Origin: Semisulcospira habei
Lineage: Eukaryota > Mollusca > Gastropoda > Semisulcospiridae
Reading direction: 5' to 3'
Assembly (NCBI GenBank): GCA_036245525.1
Contig: BTPG01000007.1
Location: 128,258,204-128,322,203 of the forward strand
Length of the DNA: 64,000 nucleotides
Position numbers and translations under genes: made by a program
Part shown: in pieces, positions 38,997 to 50,130 of the stretch
How positions within the stretch are numbered: the stretch's first letter is position 1
How the letters are laid out: every line of letters starts with the position of its first letter
The notes under the pieces: generated by a model
What the model saw: only the letters and a program-made list of their open reading frames with translations
What the model was told of the DNA's origin: nothing
The model's database searches: none

Positions 38997-39240
38997 AATG
39001 TACAGGAAACTAACTGTAACATAATTATCAGTACCTTCACCACCTGTCGGCCCACCCACCAGCATTCTTTAAAGGACTAGTAAAAGCAGAAACACTCCGC
39101 ATTGCAAGAAACTGCTCAAACGCAGCTGAAACTAAAGAAATCAATCTGTTCCATACCAAACTACGAGCGAGGGGTTACATGCAAACCACGCTATCTGACC
39201 TATCAGCTCAAACTCTCTCCACACCAAGGGAGACCCCCCG
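38997..39240 (+). pseudogene. Penelope-like reverse transcriptase fragment (after palm)
   Basis: Continues the RT interrupted at 33214. After a short frame disturbance the frame reads LHHLSAHPPAFFKGLVKAET followed by LRIARNCSN, the post-palm signature of Penelope-type RTs (SAHP, then KGE-R-R-CS). Ends in a poly-C tract. Confidence 0.7.
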
Positions 39241-39270
39241 CCCCCCGCCCCCCCCCCCCCCCCCCCCCCG
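39232..39270. repeat. Poly-C tract
   Basis: C-rich homopolymer with two G interruptions; length is likely unreliable in assembly. Confidence 0.9.
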
Positions 39271-39303
39271 GTGGTGTTAGCCACCAAATCCAAATTCAAC
39301 CCA

Positions 39304-40988
39304 CTACTCACAAACCAGATAGGTGAGGCTAGCGCTGGCAGAATTGTCAGTACTCAAACCAAGGGGAATCACAGCGCTGGACAGACAACAGTTAGATCCC
39401 CTGCCCCCGCCTATCAGGCACCCAATCGCCAGCCCACAGAGAAATACGCAGGTATAGAATAAGACAATCATTTCCATTCCTAATAAGAATGGATCAGGTC
39501 TCTTATATAACCCATGTCTTTCTCCGGAACTTAGGAAGTAGGCAGGAGAAACATACATACACAAACATGAAGGTGCGCTACTATATGTGGTCGGGTAAAT
39601 ACCCTGATTTCCCACAGTAGATGCACAGAACATTACACAACAATGTAACGATACAAATTTTGCCTCGAGTTATACATGATACTCACAAACCAGATAGGTG
39701 AGGCTAGCGCTGGCAGAATTGTCAGTACTCAAACCAAGGGGAATCACCTGATCCATTCTTATTAGGAATGGAAATGATTGTCTTATTCTATACCTGCGTA
39801 TTTCTCTGTGGGCTGGCGATTGGGTGCCTGATAGGCGGGGGCAGGGGATCTAACTGTTGTCTGTCCAGCGCTGTGATTCCCCTTGGTTTGAGTACTGACA
39901 ATTCTGCCAGCGCTAGCCTCACCTATCTGGTTTGTGAGTATCATGTATAACTCGAGGCAAAATTTGTATCGTTACATTGTTGTGTAATGTTCTGTGCATC
40001 TACTGTGGGAAATCAGGGTATTTACCCGACCACATATAGTAGCGCACCTTCATGTTTGTGTATGTATGTTTCTCCTGCCTACTTCCTAAGTTCCGGAGAA
40101 AGACATGGGTTATATAAGAGACCTGATCCATTCTTATTAGGAATGGAAATGATTGTCTTATTCTATACCTGCGTATTTCTCTGTGGGCTGGCGATTGGGT
40201 GCCTGATAGGCGGGGGCAGGGGATCTAACTGTTGTCTGTCCAGCGCTGTGATTCCCCTTGGTTTGAGTACTGACAATTCTGCCAGCGCTAGCCTCACCTA
40301 TCTGGTTTGTGAGTATCATGTATAACTCGAGGCAAAATTTGTATCGTTACATTGTTGTGTAATGTTCTGTGCATCTACTGTGGGAAATCAGGGTATTTAC
40401 CCGACCACATATAGTAGCGCACCTTCATGTTTGTGTATGTATGTTTCTCCTGCCTACTTCCTAAGTTCCGGAGAAAGACATGGGTTATATAAGAGACCTG
40501 ATCCATTCTTATTAGGAATGGAAATGATTGTCTTATTCTATACCTGCGTATTTCTCTGTGGGCTGGCGATTGGGTGCCTGATAGGCGGGGGCAGGGGATC
40601 TAACTGTTGTCTGTCCAGCGCTGTGATTCCCCTTGGTTTGAGTACTGACAATTCTGCCAGCGCTAGCCTCACCTATCTGGTTTGTGAGTATCATGTATAA
40701 CTCGAGGCAAAATTTGTATCGTTACATTGTTGTGTAATGTTCTGTGCATCTACTGTGGGAAATCAGGGTATTTACCCGACCACATATAGTAGCGCACCTT
40801 CATGTTTGTGTATGTATGTTTCTCCTGCCTACTTCCTAAGTTCCGGAGAAAGACATGGGTTATATAAGAGACCTGATCCATTCTTATTAGGAATGGAAAT
40901 GATTGTCTTATTCTATACCTGCGTATTTCTCTGTGGGCTGGCGATTGGGTGCCTGATAGGCGGGGGCAGGGGATCTAACTGTTGTCCC
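39304..40988. mobile_element. Array of 375-bp units in both orientations with 14-bp target duplication
   Basis: One full inverted unit (about 39303-39677) and about 70 bases of a second switch at about 39748 to direct orientation for 3.3 units, cut at 40985. Copies look near identical. CCAAATTCAACCCA flanks the array (39290-39303, 40989-41002), and the Penelope RT frame is interrupted at this point. Each unit carries TTATATAAGAGAC, a TATA-like sequence. Repeated 112-codon frames in it show no known domain and are probably fortuitous. Confidence 0.8.
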
Positions 40989-41002
40989 CCAAATTCAACC
41001 CA

Positions 41003-41161
41003 GCCACCAAAGGTCTATCGAGAGCCATAAAAAAAAACAAAAAAACACAATCCTAGAATCATGAACGACCCGGAATGCAGAGAAACATTGGCGACACCCT
41101 CTATGATCGCATATAAAAGACACAAAAATTTAGGAGACATGCTAATCTCCTCAAAACTAAA
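41003..41161 (+). pseudogene. Penelope-like reverse transcriptase fragment (thumb)
   Basis: Resumes after the array. One frame gives IMNDPECRETLATPSMIAYK then RHKNLGDMLISSKLK, matching the AYKR-KNL-D-L-SKL thumb signature of Penelope-type RTs. A stop follows. No GIY-YIG endonuclease was recognised downstream. Confidence 0.7.
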
Positions 41162-41297
41162 ATAATGAGGAATCAAGAAGTGCGTAAAAGGGAAACAACC
41201 CAAACAATAAAGCACACAAGCGCCGTTACCACTATTACCTCTCCCACCGTGTCGACCCGAGACAAACAAACAAAAAAATCCTCTCCCAGCGAAGCAA

Positions 41298-41750
41298 ACT
41301 AAGCTTACCCTTCGTCAAAATAGACGAGAGGAAGAAAAAAAAGTGTGTGTGTATGTGTGTGTGGGTGGGGGGGGGGGGGGGGTGATTGTGCCCGAAAAGG
41401 TGCACAAACATCTGACCCGTTAACTCATTCTACCCCAAGACCGAAATCCCCAAATTTTGCCGTTGTCCTCTGAAGCATTGCAGTGCAGGACACAGATCGA
41501 CCATAATAGTTCAAGGGTGATGCCAGAATAGCTTGGCGCCCGTAGGCGCCAAGCTATTCTGGCATCCCCCTTGAACTATCATGGTCGATCCTTAAGTCTT
41601 GCGCCTGTAGTGTGTCTGGGGTAGAATGAGTTAACTAAATCGGGGCTAAATGTAGTTCGCTGACGACAGAGGAGTATTGTTGGCAGAGTTTGATCAGGCT
41701 AAACGTCTTCCAAACACCTCATTCATATTTAAAAAAAAAAACTGACTAAC
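41298..41750 (+). repeat. pLTR-like repeat of the Penelope-like element, right copy
   Basis: Diverged copy of 32608-32891 in the same orientation, containing a GT/G-rich expansion (41343-41383) and a foldback MITE (41424-41630). Confidence 0.68.
41424..41630. mobile_element. TTAA-flanked foldback MITE, 207 bp
   Basis: Begins CTCATTCTACCCCA and ends with its inverse TGGGGTAGAATGAG, flanked by TTAA (41420-41423, 41631-41634). The centre is a long near-perfect hairpin (about 41489-41590) around GGCGCC-CGTA-GGCGCC. The left pLTR copy lacks it, confirming insertion. Confidence 0.88.
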
Positions 41751-41792
41751 ATTCCTGCTTTCTTGCCCTCATTTTTGTCCACCCGCCCTCCT

Positions 41793-42440
41793 TTCACTTC
41801 CGAGGTCAACACGTTCACAACTGACAGTTTTCAAAACATTGCACGCTCATTCCAGCGGATACATTGATCATGACAGCTCAAGGTAGCAGTGACTGATCAG
41901 CATGGCAACTTTTCAAGCTCAAAGCTTATGAACCACTAAAACATGAGCTAACATAAACTATGCATGCAGTTGGCACTGGAGATAAAAGCTATCGCCTGAG
42001 AACACCAGCAGTTATTTTTCACTTCCGAGGTCAAACACGTTCACAATAGTTTTCAAAACACTGCGCGCTCATGCCAGCGGATACATTGATCATGACAGCT
42101 CAAATGTAGCAGTGACTATTAGCGACATGACAACTTTTCAAGCTCAAAGCTAATGGACCACTAAACATGAGCTAAAATAAACTATCCTTTTGCTTGCTGT
42201 TGGCACTGGAGATAAAATCTCCCAGCTCCACCGCACACCCCTGCACTTTTCACTTCCGACGTCAAACACGTTCACAACAGTTTTCAAAACACTGCACGCT
42301 TATTCCAGCGGATACATTGACCATGACAGCTCAAGGGTAGCAGTGACTATCAGCGGCATGACAACTTTTAAAGCTCTAAGCTAATGGACCACTAACATAA
42401 ACTATCTTTTGGCTTGCAGTTGGCACTAGAGATAAAAGTT
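41793..42440. repeat. Satellite, three tandem units of about 226-231 bp
   Basis: Units starting TTTCACTTCCGAGGTCAA at about 41793, 42018 and 42249. Conserved blocks include GTTCACAA-AGTTTTCAAAACA and GCGGATACATTGA-CATGACAGCTCAA. No coding potential. Confidence 0.88.
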
Positions 42441-42512
42441 TTTGTCAGGCGCAAGGACGGTCAGGCGGTATTTCCTTGCGCTACCGATATACACCAGCGC
42501 ATGTATGACTGA

Positions 42513-42598
42513 AAGACTCATAACTTCTGTTGGTCCCTATTGCCTACATAATAATGGCACAGTGCAGGCAATAGGGACCAACAGAAGTTATGAGTCTT
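42513..42598. repeat. Perfect 33-bp hairpin with 20-base loop
   Basis: Arms 42513-42545 and 42566-42598, starting AAGACTCATAACTTCTG, are exact inverse copies. Could be a recent foldback element or an RNA hairpin. No clear target duplication. Confidence 0.9.
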
Positions 42599-43040
42599 CC
42601 ATACTAGTAAATCTACATCTATGGTATGAAGGGAATGGCCAGGTGTTCAGTGATAGGAGCGACGGCTTGGCCAGAAATCGTCAATTCAAAAGCAGCTTTA
42701 CTATCGTCAGCGTTGCAGTTCTCCTCATGAGTATATCAAGCTCTGTTGCCGTTTCAAGTGCACTAGTTATCACAGCCTGCTTGTGTGCTAAATTATGATG
42801 CCAGATCGAGAAGATGGACAATATTTGCGGTAAGTTTATTTATTTCCTAGGCTTTCCCACAACCTGTATTTACAGTAAATTGTGATCATTGTCAACGCAT
42901 TTTCTGTTTCAAGATTTTGATTGATCAACACGTGCTTTGCTTGCTTGTTTGAGTGTCGCATATCGGTGACAAGTAATTGAATGACTAAAGATCGAAAGGT
43001 TCTGCTAGGTCTAAAATCTCAGACAAGCACGTTATGTCAT
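42599..43040. other. Stretch with a short ORF of uncertain status
   Basis: A frame running to 42798 ends in a 30-residue hydrophobic segment (VAVLLMSISSSVAVSSALVI). A GCGGTAAGTT donor-like site lies about 30 bases past its stop. It might be a host exon, but the frame starts inside the hairpin and nothing else supports it. Confidence 0.25.
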
Positions 43041-43130
43041 TCAGAGAGAGAGAGAGAGAGAGAGATGATGATGATGATGACGATGATGATGAAACGTTTT
43101 ATTGACAGGATAAAGTTTTAGGCAAAACGC

Positions 43131-43202
<72 letters not shown>

Positions 43203-43290
43203 GAGAGACAGAGAGAGAGAGAGACAGAGAGAGAGAGACAGAGACAGAGAGAGATGAAATGAAATGAAATAAAACTTTATTTTCCAAGGA
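43041..43290. repeat. Two LINE-tail fragments with long (GA)n
   Basis: (GA)n-(GAT)n-GAAACGTTTTATT and (GA)n-GAAATGAAATGAAATAAAACTTTATT. Read on the minus strand these equal the AATAAAGTTTC-ATC-TC 3' end of the CR1-like LINE at 47157, so they are probably very short 5'-truncated copies. Confidence 0.6.
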
Positions 43291-43359
43291 TAAAAGAATA
43301 GGTGCGCAGACCTTTTTTTAATTCTTGTCCTTGATACAAACTACTGGAGGAGGGGCGGG

Positions 43360-43404
43360 AATCCACACACACACACGCGAACGCACACACGTACGCACGC
43401 ACCA

Positions 43405-43447
<43 letters not shown>

Positions 43448-43452
43448 ACACC
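43360..43452. repeat. (CA)n microsatellite
   Basis: Interrupted CA repeat including ACGC units. The rest of 43291-43800 shows no gene. Confidence 0.9.
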
Positions 43453-43805
43453 CCTACCCACTACACGCTCTCATACCATCAGTAGAGGATCTCCGTAAAT
43501 CAAAAGTTGGACACTAAAAGTAAAAGGCGCATGCGTGACGCAAACAACCCATAAAACGCCCGGACTAACATGCGCTATCACGATGCCTGTCCGGGCCTCC
43601 AGCCCACCGCCGCACGGTCGCCAAAACACACGCAAACCTGACCCGCCTCTGATTCCCAAACGAACATTAGGCATTACTGACATTCATGTTATGCACAGCA
43701 GCTACATTATCATGACTACATAAACATCGCGAGAGAGAGAATCAATGAATCTTTATTTTAATCTTTAGTTTTATAACGGTAAAGATTTTAACAATTCCAG
43801 AGGCA

Positions 43806-43857
43806 ATGCTATTTTTGAAATCTGCCGTTGAGAGAGAAAGAGAGAGAGAGAGAGATT

Positions 43858-43941
<84 letters not shown>

Positions 43942-43990
43942 GATGATGATGATGATGATGAAACTTTACTTTTCAACGGTAAAAGGTTTT
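43806..43990. repeat. (GA)n-(GAT)n LINE tail
   Basis: Over 70 bases of GA, then GATGATGATG and GAAACTTTACTTTTCAACGGTAAAAGG, the same tail motif in minus orientation. Confidence 0.65.
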
Positions 43991-44029
43991 GACAGGAAAC
44001 AAATCGTCAGTTCTTTTGCTTTTGATGAC

Positions 44030-45075
44030 ATCTCTTGGCTTGACTTCGCGAACGCAGATTCAGTCTATAGGGGTTGCCCACGACGTCTGCAGGCATACTC
44101 GTGGCTGCGGAGGCCAATCCGGGACAGGCAGGTTCGACCGCAGTGGCTGCAGGGGAAGGTTTGGCCAGGGTTCTGAGTTGCGGCATCTCTGCTTTTTTCT
44201 CCTGAGCCGCTTGTCCTTAAAGGCTAGCTCTGCGAGAGTCCTCAAAGAAGACGGCTGTCTTGTAAATGGTGGAGCGCCAGGTGAAGCGGTCTGCAGCAAG
44301 CGAAGACCACTGGCGGTGGTCGATTTGGCAGGCACTAAGTGACTTCTTGAGACAGTCTTTGTATCTCTTCTTTGGTGCCCCTCTGTCTTGATGTCCAGTG
44401 GCGAGCTCGCCGAACAAGATGATCTAGGGTAGGCACTGGTCCTCCATCCTGGAGACGTGCGCCACCCAGCGGAGCTGAGTCCGCAGCAGCAAACTCTCGA
44501 TGCTCACAGTTTCTGCCCGTTCAAGGACCTTGACGTTGGTGACATAGTCACTCCAGTGGATGCCGAGGATGGTACGCAGGCAGCGCTGGTGGAAGCGTTC
44601 GAGGAGACGATCATGCTAAGGAACTTTTGGGGACAGCCAAGTCGCTCTAGGATCTGCCACGTGCCTTGCCTGCTCACAAGTCGAACGCTTTTGTTAGGTC
44701 GACAAACGTTATGTACAACCCTTTGTTCCGCTCGCGGCACATCTCTTGAAGCTGTCTCAGCACAAAGACCATGTCGGTGGTGCTCCTGTTGGCTCTGAAG
44801 CCACACTGGCCCTCTGGGAAGTGGTCTTCAGCGATGGCAGGTACCATCCGATTCAGGAGGAGCCTTGCGAGAATTTTACCGGCAATACACAGCAGGGTAA
44901 TTCCACGATAGTTAAAGCAGGCAGACTTCTCTCCTTTGTTCTTACACAGGGTGATGACGACTGCATCACGGAGATCTTTTGGTAGTGTTCCTTTCTCCCA
45001 GCAGCAGAGAAATAGGTCGTGGCGCTTGTTGTGCAGTGCTGGGCCTCCATGTTTCCAGACCTCTGTCGGGATTCT
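44030..45075 (-). pseudogene. LINE fragment with internal deletion (same family as 48285-49880)
   Basis: Minus-strand reading shows the RT start (NYRGITLLCIAGKILARLLLN, FRANRSTTDM, FVDLTKAFD; 44674-45075) through GCPQKFLSMIV. It then jumps at about 44612 to the C-terminal part (CLRTILGIHW, RGAPKKRYKDCLKKSLSACQ) and a shifted zinc-finger end near 44060. About 220 residues including the YxDD region are missing compared with the plus-strand copy. Several frameshifts. The 3' end GCGAAGTCAAGCCAAG is shared with the other copy. Confidence 0.85.
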
Positions 45076-45191
45076 ACAGCATACAAAAAGGAAACTATAA
45101 AATGTATTTACATGCAAAACCCAATAGCATCACAATATACAGGAAAAATAATAACACTCATCACACACACACGCACGCAAGCGCAGATCGA

Positions 45192-45563
45192 CCCCACCCG
45201 GGTCTGCCCTGGGGGACTTGGGTGGGGTTAGGTATTTTTTAGTTCCCAGGGTCACCCTGGTCAGCCCCACAGGGTGGGTTTTTCTCTCTATTCTGGGGCA
45301 TGTGTTTCTGTCTACCCTTTGTCCATTCACCTGTATTTGCCTTTTTAAAACTCTCCCTACTGTCTGCACTGCCTGTAGCTCTTGATATTGGATGTGTGTT
45401 GCTAAATGGTCTTAGCTTTATTTAGGCCCCATGTTGTAGGTTTATTTAACGTATTTGACCGGCTGGTGACATACATTCAATTTTCTGTTTAGTTTTTTTT
45501 TCACAAGCAGTGCAGGCACGTCCTGAGAAAGCCTTGTTAAGCAATGTACAATCAATCAATCAA
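45192..45563 (+). mobile_element. SINE-like element, copy 3
   Basis: Flanked by the 15-base duplication GCAAGCGCAGATCGA (45177-45191, 45564-45578). Slightly shortened before its (CAAT)n tail. Confidence 0.9.
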
Positions 45564-45591
45564 GCAAGCGCAGATCGAGAATGTTTAAGTG

Positions 45592-46716
45592 TCTTAATTT
45601 GTCTGTGGTAGGGATGGGGCGTCTATCTATCATTTTTACAGCTCTTTTATATGTGGAGTTTAACCTCTTCATGTGGACAACACTGTAGCCATCCCACACT
45701 GTGGAGACATAATCAACGTGGGACTTATATGAGCTTGAAAAAAACAATTTACGGGTATTGGTATTTGTTACATGTCGAAGCTGGGACAAAAGAAAGTGTT
45801 TTTAGCAATGGTTTTTCAAACAGCATTTAATTGGGTATCCCAGCATATTTGTTAATCATCGTGTATTCCTAAGAATTTACGCTCAGTGACTTGTTCAATA
45901 GGTTTAGCGTTTAATTTTATGGCTGCTGTCGGCGTTAATGTTTTCAATCCAGACCAATAAGGTGACTGCCAAGCGTGTAAAATGCAAAGAAGTACCCAAT
46001 GGAGAAAGAAACACGCTTAGAAAAGACGTGTTAATGTTTTCGTCGCATGGTGATTAAGATACTCATTGTTTTAGCTGGGTGAAGAACCATATGGTTCTGT
46101 CTACACCAGTCAGATACCTTATTGAGTCTGCATTGTCAACTATGCATGTATGGCTAATGTCCATCGTTTTTTTGTTTTTTGGTTTTTTTTTACCACAAAC
46201 ATAAAAAACTAGTATCGTCAGCAAATAGATTACAGTTAAGGTCAGAGTTAGTGATATACAACGGTAGATCATTGATAAATAGTTTAATAGTTTGAATAAT
46301 AGAGGTCCCAAAATAGATCCCTAGGGGACGCCGTAGTTTACATTCCTTTGTTTAGAGTATCTTCCATGGGCGTACACCTTTTGTTTTCTGTCTTCGAGAT
46401 ATGATCGGAAGAATGCTATAGCGACAAGCTGTTAGCTTATTTAGGAGAATGTCCTGTTCCAAAAGGTCAAACTCCTTTGTAAGGTACCGGTACTGGTTTC
46501 AGGCCACTTTATAACATTTCAAATACAAGCGATCAAAATTTCCGAAACCTCAGTAGCTGAGCTGACCCTTCGCACCACGTGAATGTCGCATGTTTGTCTT
46601 GTACTGTGTTTGTCTTCAGTGTGTATGTGTGTGTCACGTGAGCGTGCGTGTTGGGTTCAGTTCGCGGCGCTTTGAGTCGATTCACTGAATTGGGAAAAGC
46701 GCCTATATAATAACCG

Positions 46717-46753
<37 letters not shown>

Positions 46754-47150
46754 GGTCTAAAAAACTGCTCCTGACATCAGGCTTTTATTGATCGATTCCA
46801 GCCAGCTGTCTACAATATGTGTCGGTGCTGACTGACACGAATGTTTCGGTCTAAAACCATACTGGTGAATATTAAGTAATTTACCTTGTTCTAGAAAATC
46901 AAGGTGATGTTTTTGAATGTGCTTTTCAAGGGGCCTTGACAAAGCGGACAGAAGGGAGATTGGACGTTAATTATTGTTATCTTCAAGATCTTTAGATTTA
47001 GGGATTGGGATTACCAGTCTTTGCCTCTTTAAGAATGATTGGCAGTGTACTTTGCTTTGTGCAGAGGTTGAAAATATATGTTAGTGATTCTACTGTATAC
47101 GGTAATGAGATTTGTAGGGTTTCGTTATTAATACCATCAATGCCAGCACA
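45592..47150 (-). pseudogene. Decayed CR1-like LINE (copy C)
   Basis: Scattered minus-strand RT pieces read in order from 47150 down: AGIDGINNETLQ, YGFRPKHSCQSA, then GPLLF with LYITNSDLNCNLFADDTS near 46200-46300. The C-terminal SHVDYVSTVWDG and LNSTYKRAVK lie near 45650-45750. Many frameshifts and stops. Interrupted by a repeat at about 46530-46752. Same family as the copy at 47157-50130. Confidence 0.78.
46530..46752 (+). mobile_element. SINE-like repeat with (ATT)n tail
   Basis: Ends GGGAAAAGCGCCTATATAATAACCGG(TATT)(ATT)n, a 3' end type common among invertebrate SINEs. Splits the decayed LINE. The 5' boundary is approximate. Confidence 0.55.
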
Positions 47151-48284
47151 AACCAGAGAGAGAGAGAGAGAGATAGAGAGAGAGAGCGATGATGATGATG
47201 ATGAAACTTTATTACCCAATGGTAGAAGTATTGACAGATACAAATACGTCATTTTTCAAACTTGCCATTGCTAACATACTACAACATGAGATATACCGAA
47301 GACAAGCAAAAGAAATTTAACGCAAACAAAAATCATAACTAAATAAGTACAGACACACTCAGTACAGAAAATGATACTAAGGTGACAATAAACAAATACG
47401 AAAAAGGAAATAACACTCTTCAGCACAAATTACATAAGGGGGGGGGGGGACCATATCATAGCAAAAACAATCACAAAGTACCAAGAATCAAACATACATA
47501 CACACACGTTTACAGCCGTGGCCGTGTAAATGCACGCACTAACATATATACACTTACATAACCTTTCATCAGAATGACAGGATAAAAAATAATATATCTA
47601 AGCAGTTTCCATGAGGTATATGTGTAGTTTTGTTTTAAAGGAAGCAAGGTGGGTTAGTGTTTTTAAATGTTGTGGAAGTAAATTCCATAAAAGTGGTCCC
47701 AAAAAGGCTAGGCTTGATTTGAAGTCAATGGGAGGTAGTGGTAATGGAAGAGTACTGTTCCTCGAGGACCTTTCACACTGTCGTTGTGGAGTAAATTTAG
47801 CTGTTGAATACTGTGGAGATTTCTTGTGGCGAATTTTAAACATAAGTATGCACTTGTAAACGAGTTGTTGACGAAGGCCAAGAATATTGAGACTTTACAG
47901 TTTTTCAGCGGTAGGAATGGGTCTTAAATCTACATTTTTAATGGCTCTTTTGTATAGTGAATTTAGTTTCTTGATATGCACATCACCGCTACCATCCCAA
48001 ACAGTGGAGATGTAATCAACATGGGATCTAATGTGCGTATGGAAAAAGAATTTGTGTATTTGTGTCACTCACACTTCGCAACTGTGATAAAAGAAATATA
48101 TTTCTTTGAAATCTTCTTACAGATGTTAGTCACATGTTTCTCCCAACTTAGCTGCTCATCTATACGTATTCCAAGGAAGGTGCGTTCACGAACTTGTTCA
48201 ATAGGTTGGCAGTTTAGACTGAGCGTTAGTGGAGGGGAGGGGGGGGGGGGCGAAGTTCATGTTTTCGTGGTGAGGTGATTAACA

Positions 48285-49852
48285 CGCCCAAAGGCGAGAA
48301 GTCTGACTGTTCCAACTATCGGGGAATTACCCTGCTGTCCATTGCTGGGAAAATCCTTGCAAGGCTGCTCCTGAATCGGCTGGTACCTGCCATCGCTGAA
48401 GACCAACTCCCAGAGGGCCAGTGTGGCTTCAGAGCAAACAGGAGCACCACCGATATGGTCTTTGTGCTGAGACAGCTACAGGAGAAGTGCCGCGAGCAGA
48501 ACAAAGGGCTGTACGTAACATTTGTCGACCTAACAAAAGCGTTTGACACTGTGAGCAGGCAAGGCATGTGGCAGATCCTGGAGCGACTTGGCTGTCCCCC
48601 AAAGTTCCTCAACATGATTGTCCAGCTACACGAGGACCAGCAAGGCCAGGTCAGACTCAACAATGACCTCTCAGAACCATTCCCTATTCTCAACGGCGTA
48701 AAGCAGGGCTGCGTGCTGGCACCGACCCTCTTCACCATCTTTTTTAGCATGATGTTGAAGCAGGCCACAGTGGACCTCGATGATGACGATGCAGTGTACA
48801 TCAGGTATCGTCTCGATGGCAGCCTGTTCAACCTCAGACGACTGCAGGCCCACACGAAAACCCTAGACCAACTGATTCGTGAGCTGCTTTTTGCTGATGA
48901 TGCTGCCCTCGTTGCACACACAGAGAGAGCCCTGCAGCGCATCACGTCTTGCTTCGCAGATGCTGCCCAGCTCTTTGGACTAGAGGTCAGTCTGAAAAAG
49001 ACAGAGGTCCTCCATCAGCCGGCACCCAAGACAGTGTATCGCCCTCCTCACATCACCATTGGCGAGTCTGAACTAAAGTCAGTGCACCAGTTTACTTACC
49101 TTGGCTGCGTTATCACGTCGGACGCCAAGCTGGACAAGGAGCTTGACAGCAGGCTGGCAAAAGCGAACAGCGCTTTCGGGCGACTTTTCAAGCGGGTGTG
49201 GCACAATCAACAGCTGAAAACAGGCACCAAGATCAGCGTGTACAGAGCTGTGGTCCTCACCACCCTGCTGTATGGTTCCGAGTCCTGGGCCCTCTACCGC
49301 AGCCAACTACGACTCCTCGAACGCTTCCACCAGCGCTGCCTGCGTACCATCCTGGGCATTCACTGGAGTGACTATGTCACCAACGTCGAGGTCCTTGAAC
49401 AGGCTGAAACTGTGAGCATCGAGGCTTTGCTGCTGCGGACACAGCTCCGCTGGGCGGGGCATGTCTCCAGGATGGAGGATCATCGCCTACCAAAGATCAC
49501 CCTGTTCGGCGAGCTTGCTACTGGACACCGTGACAGAGGGGCACCAAAGAAGAGATACAAAGACTGTCTCAAGAAGTCACTTAGTGCCTGCCAAATCGAC
49601 CACCACCAGTGGTCTTCGCTTGCTGCGGACCGTGACACCTGGCGCTCCACCATTTACAAGGCAGCTGTCTCCTTTGAGGACTCTCACAGAGCTAGCCTTA
49701 AGGACAAGCGGCTCAGGAGAAAAAACAGAGATGCCGCAGCTCAGAACCCTGGCCATACCTTCCCCTGCAGCCACTGCCGTCGAACCTGCCTGTCTCGGAT
49801 TGGCCTCCGCAGCCACGAACAAGCCTGCAGACGTCGTGGGCAACTCCTATAA
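48285..49852 (+). pseudogene. LINE reverse transcriptase, C-terminal 520 residues
   Basis: Open without stops: CSNYRGITLLSIAGKILARL, FVDLTKAFD, NGVKQGCVLAPTLF, catalytic FADDAAL (about 48886-48906), QFTYLGCVI, LYGSESWALY and RGAPKKRYKDCLKKSLSACQ. The C-terminus is a C2H2-like finger (FPCSHCRRTCLSRIGLRSHE then AC). Endonuclease and RT fingers are absent because the copy is 5' truncated. I do not assign a clade firmly. Confidence 0.9.
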
Positions 49853-49880
49853 AATCTTCGTTCGCGAAGTCAAGCCAAGC
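48285..49880 (+). mobile_element. LINE (copy A), 5' truncated, nested
   Basis: Flanked by GATTAACA (48277-48284, 49881-49888). Starts within RT, ends TTCGCGAAGTCAAGCCAAGC without a poly-A. Confidence 0.82.
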
Positions 49881-50130
49881 GATTAACATGCTCTTCGTCT
49901 TATCAGGATGTAGTACCATGTGGTTTTTACAGCACCAATCAGAAACTTTGTCAAGACTGGATTGTAAACGACGACTAATATCATGACTGTTCTTATCAGG
50001 AACGTGAAGGCTTGTGTCGTCCGCAAAGAGATTACAATTAACGTTAGGGTCGGAAATATGTAAAGGAAGGTCATTTATGAAAAGTAAAAACAGGAGGGGT
50101 CCTAGAATTGATCCTTGAGGAACTCTTAAT

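Larger units (their letters stand above)
47157..50130 (-). mobile_element. CR1-like LINE (copy B), split by another LINE
   Basis: Minus-strand RT (GSILGPLLF-LFINDLPLHIS, NCNLFADDTS; 49890-50130), interrupted by a plus-strand LINE (48285-49880). It continues as SHVDYISTVWDG, LNSLYKRAIK and a C-terminal FLGPLLWNLLPQHLK region ending at 47598. A 3' UTR of about 400 bases ends GGTAATAAAGTTTC(ATC)n(TC)n at about 47157-47215. 5' truncated near 50130. Contains a (G)9 run near 47441. Confidence 0.8.

Noticed and set aside
39304..40988. Retrozyme or hammerhead in the 375-bp units
   Set aside because: Both strands were searched for CTGANGA followed by a stem and GAAA. Only a near miss was found (CTGAT, hairpin CCATTC/GAATGG, AAA) lacking the GA of the core.
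39768..41030. Repeated 112-codon hydrophobic ORF in the array
   Set aside because: It appears in every unit because the units are copies; the reading frame has no recognisable domain.
43099..43287. Ser/Leu-repeat ORF, and the Arg/Glu-repeat ORF at 43856
   Set aside because: Translations of (GA)n microsatellite.
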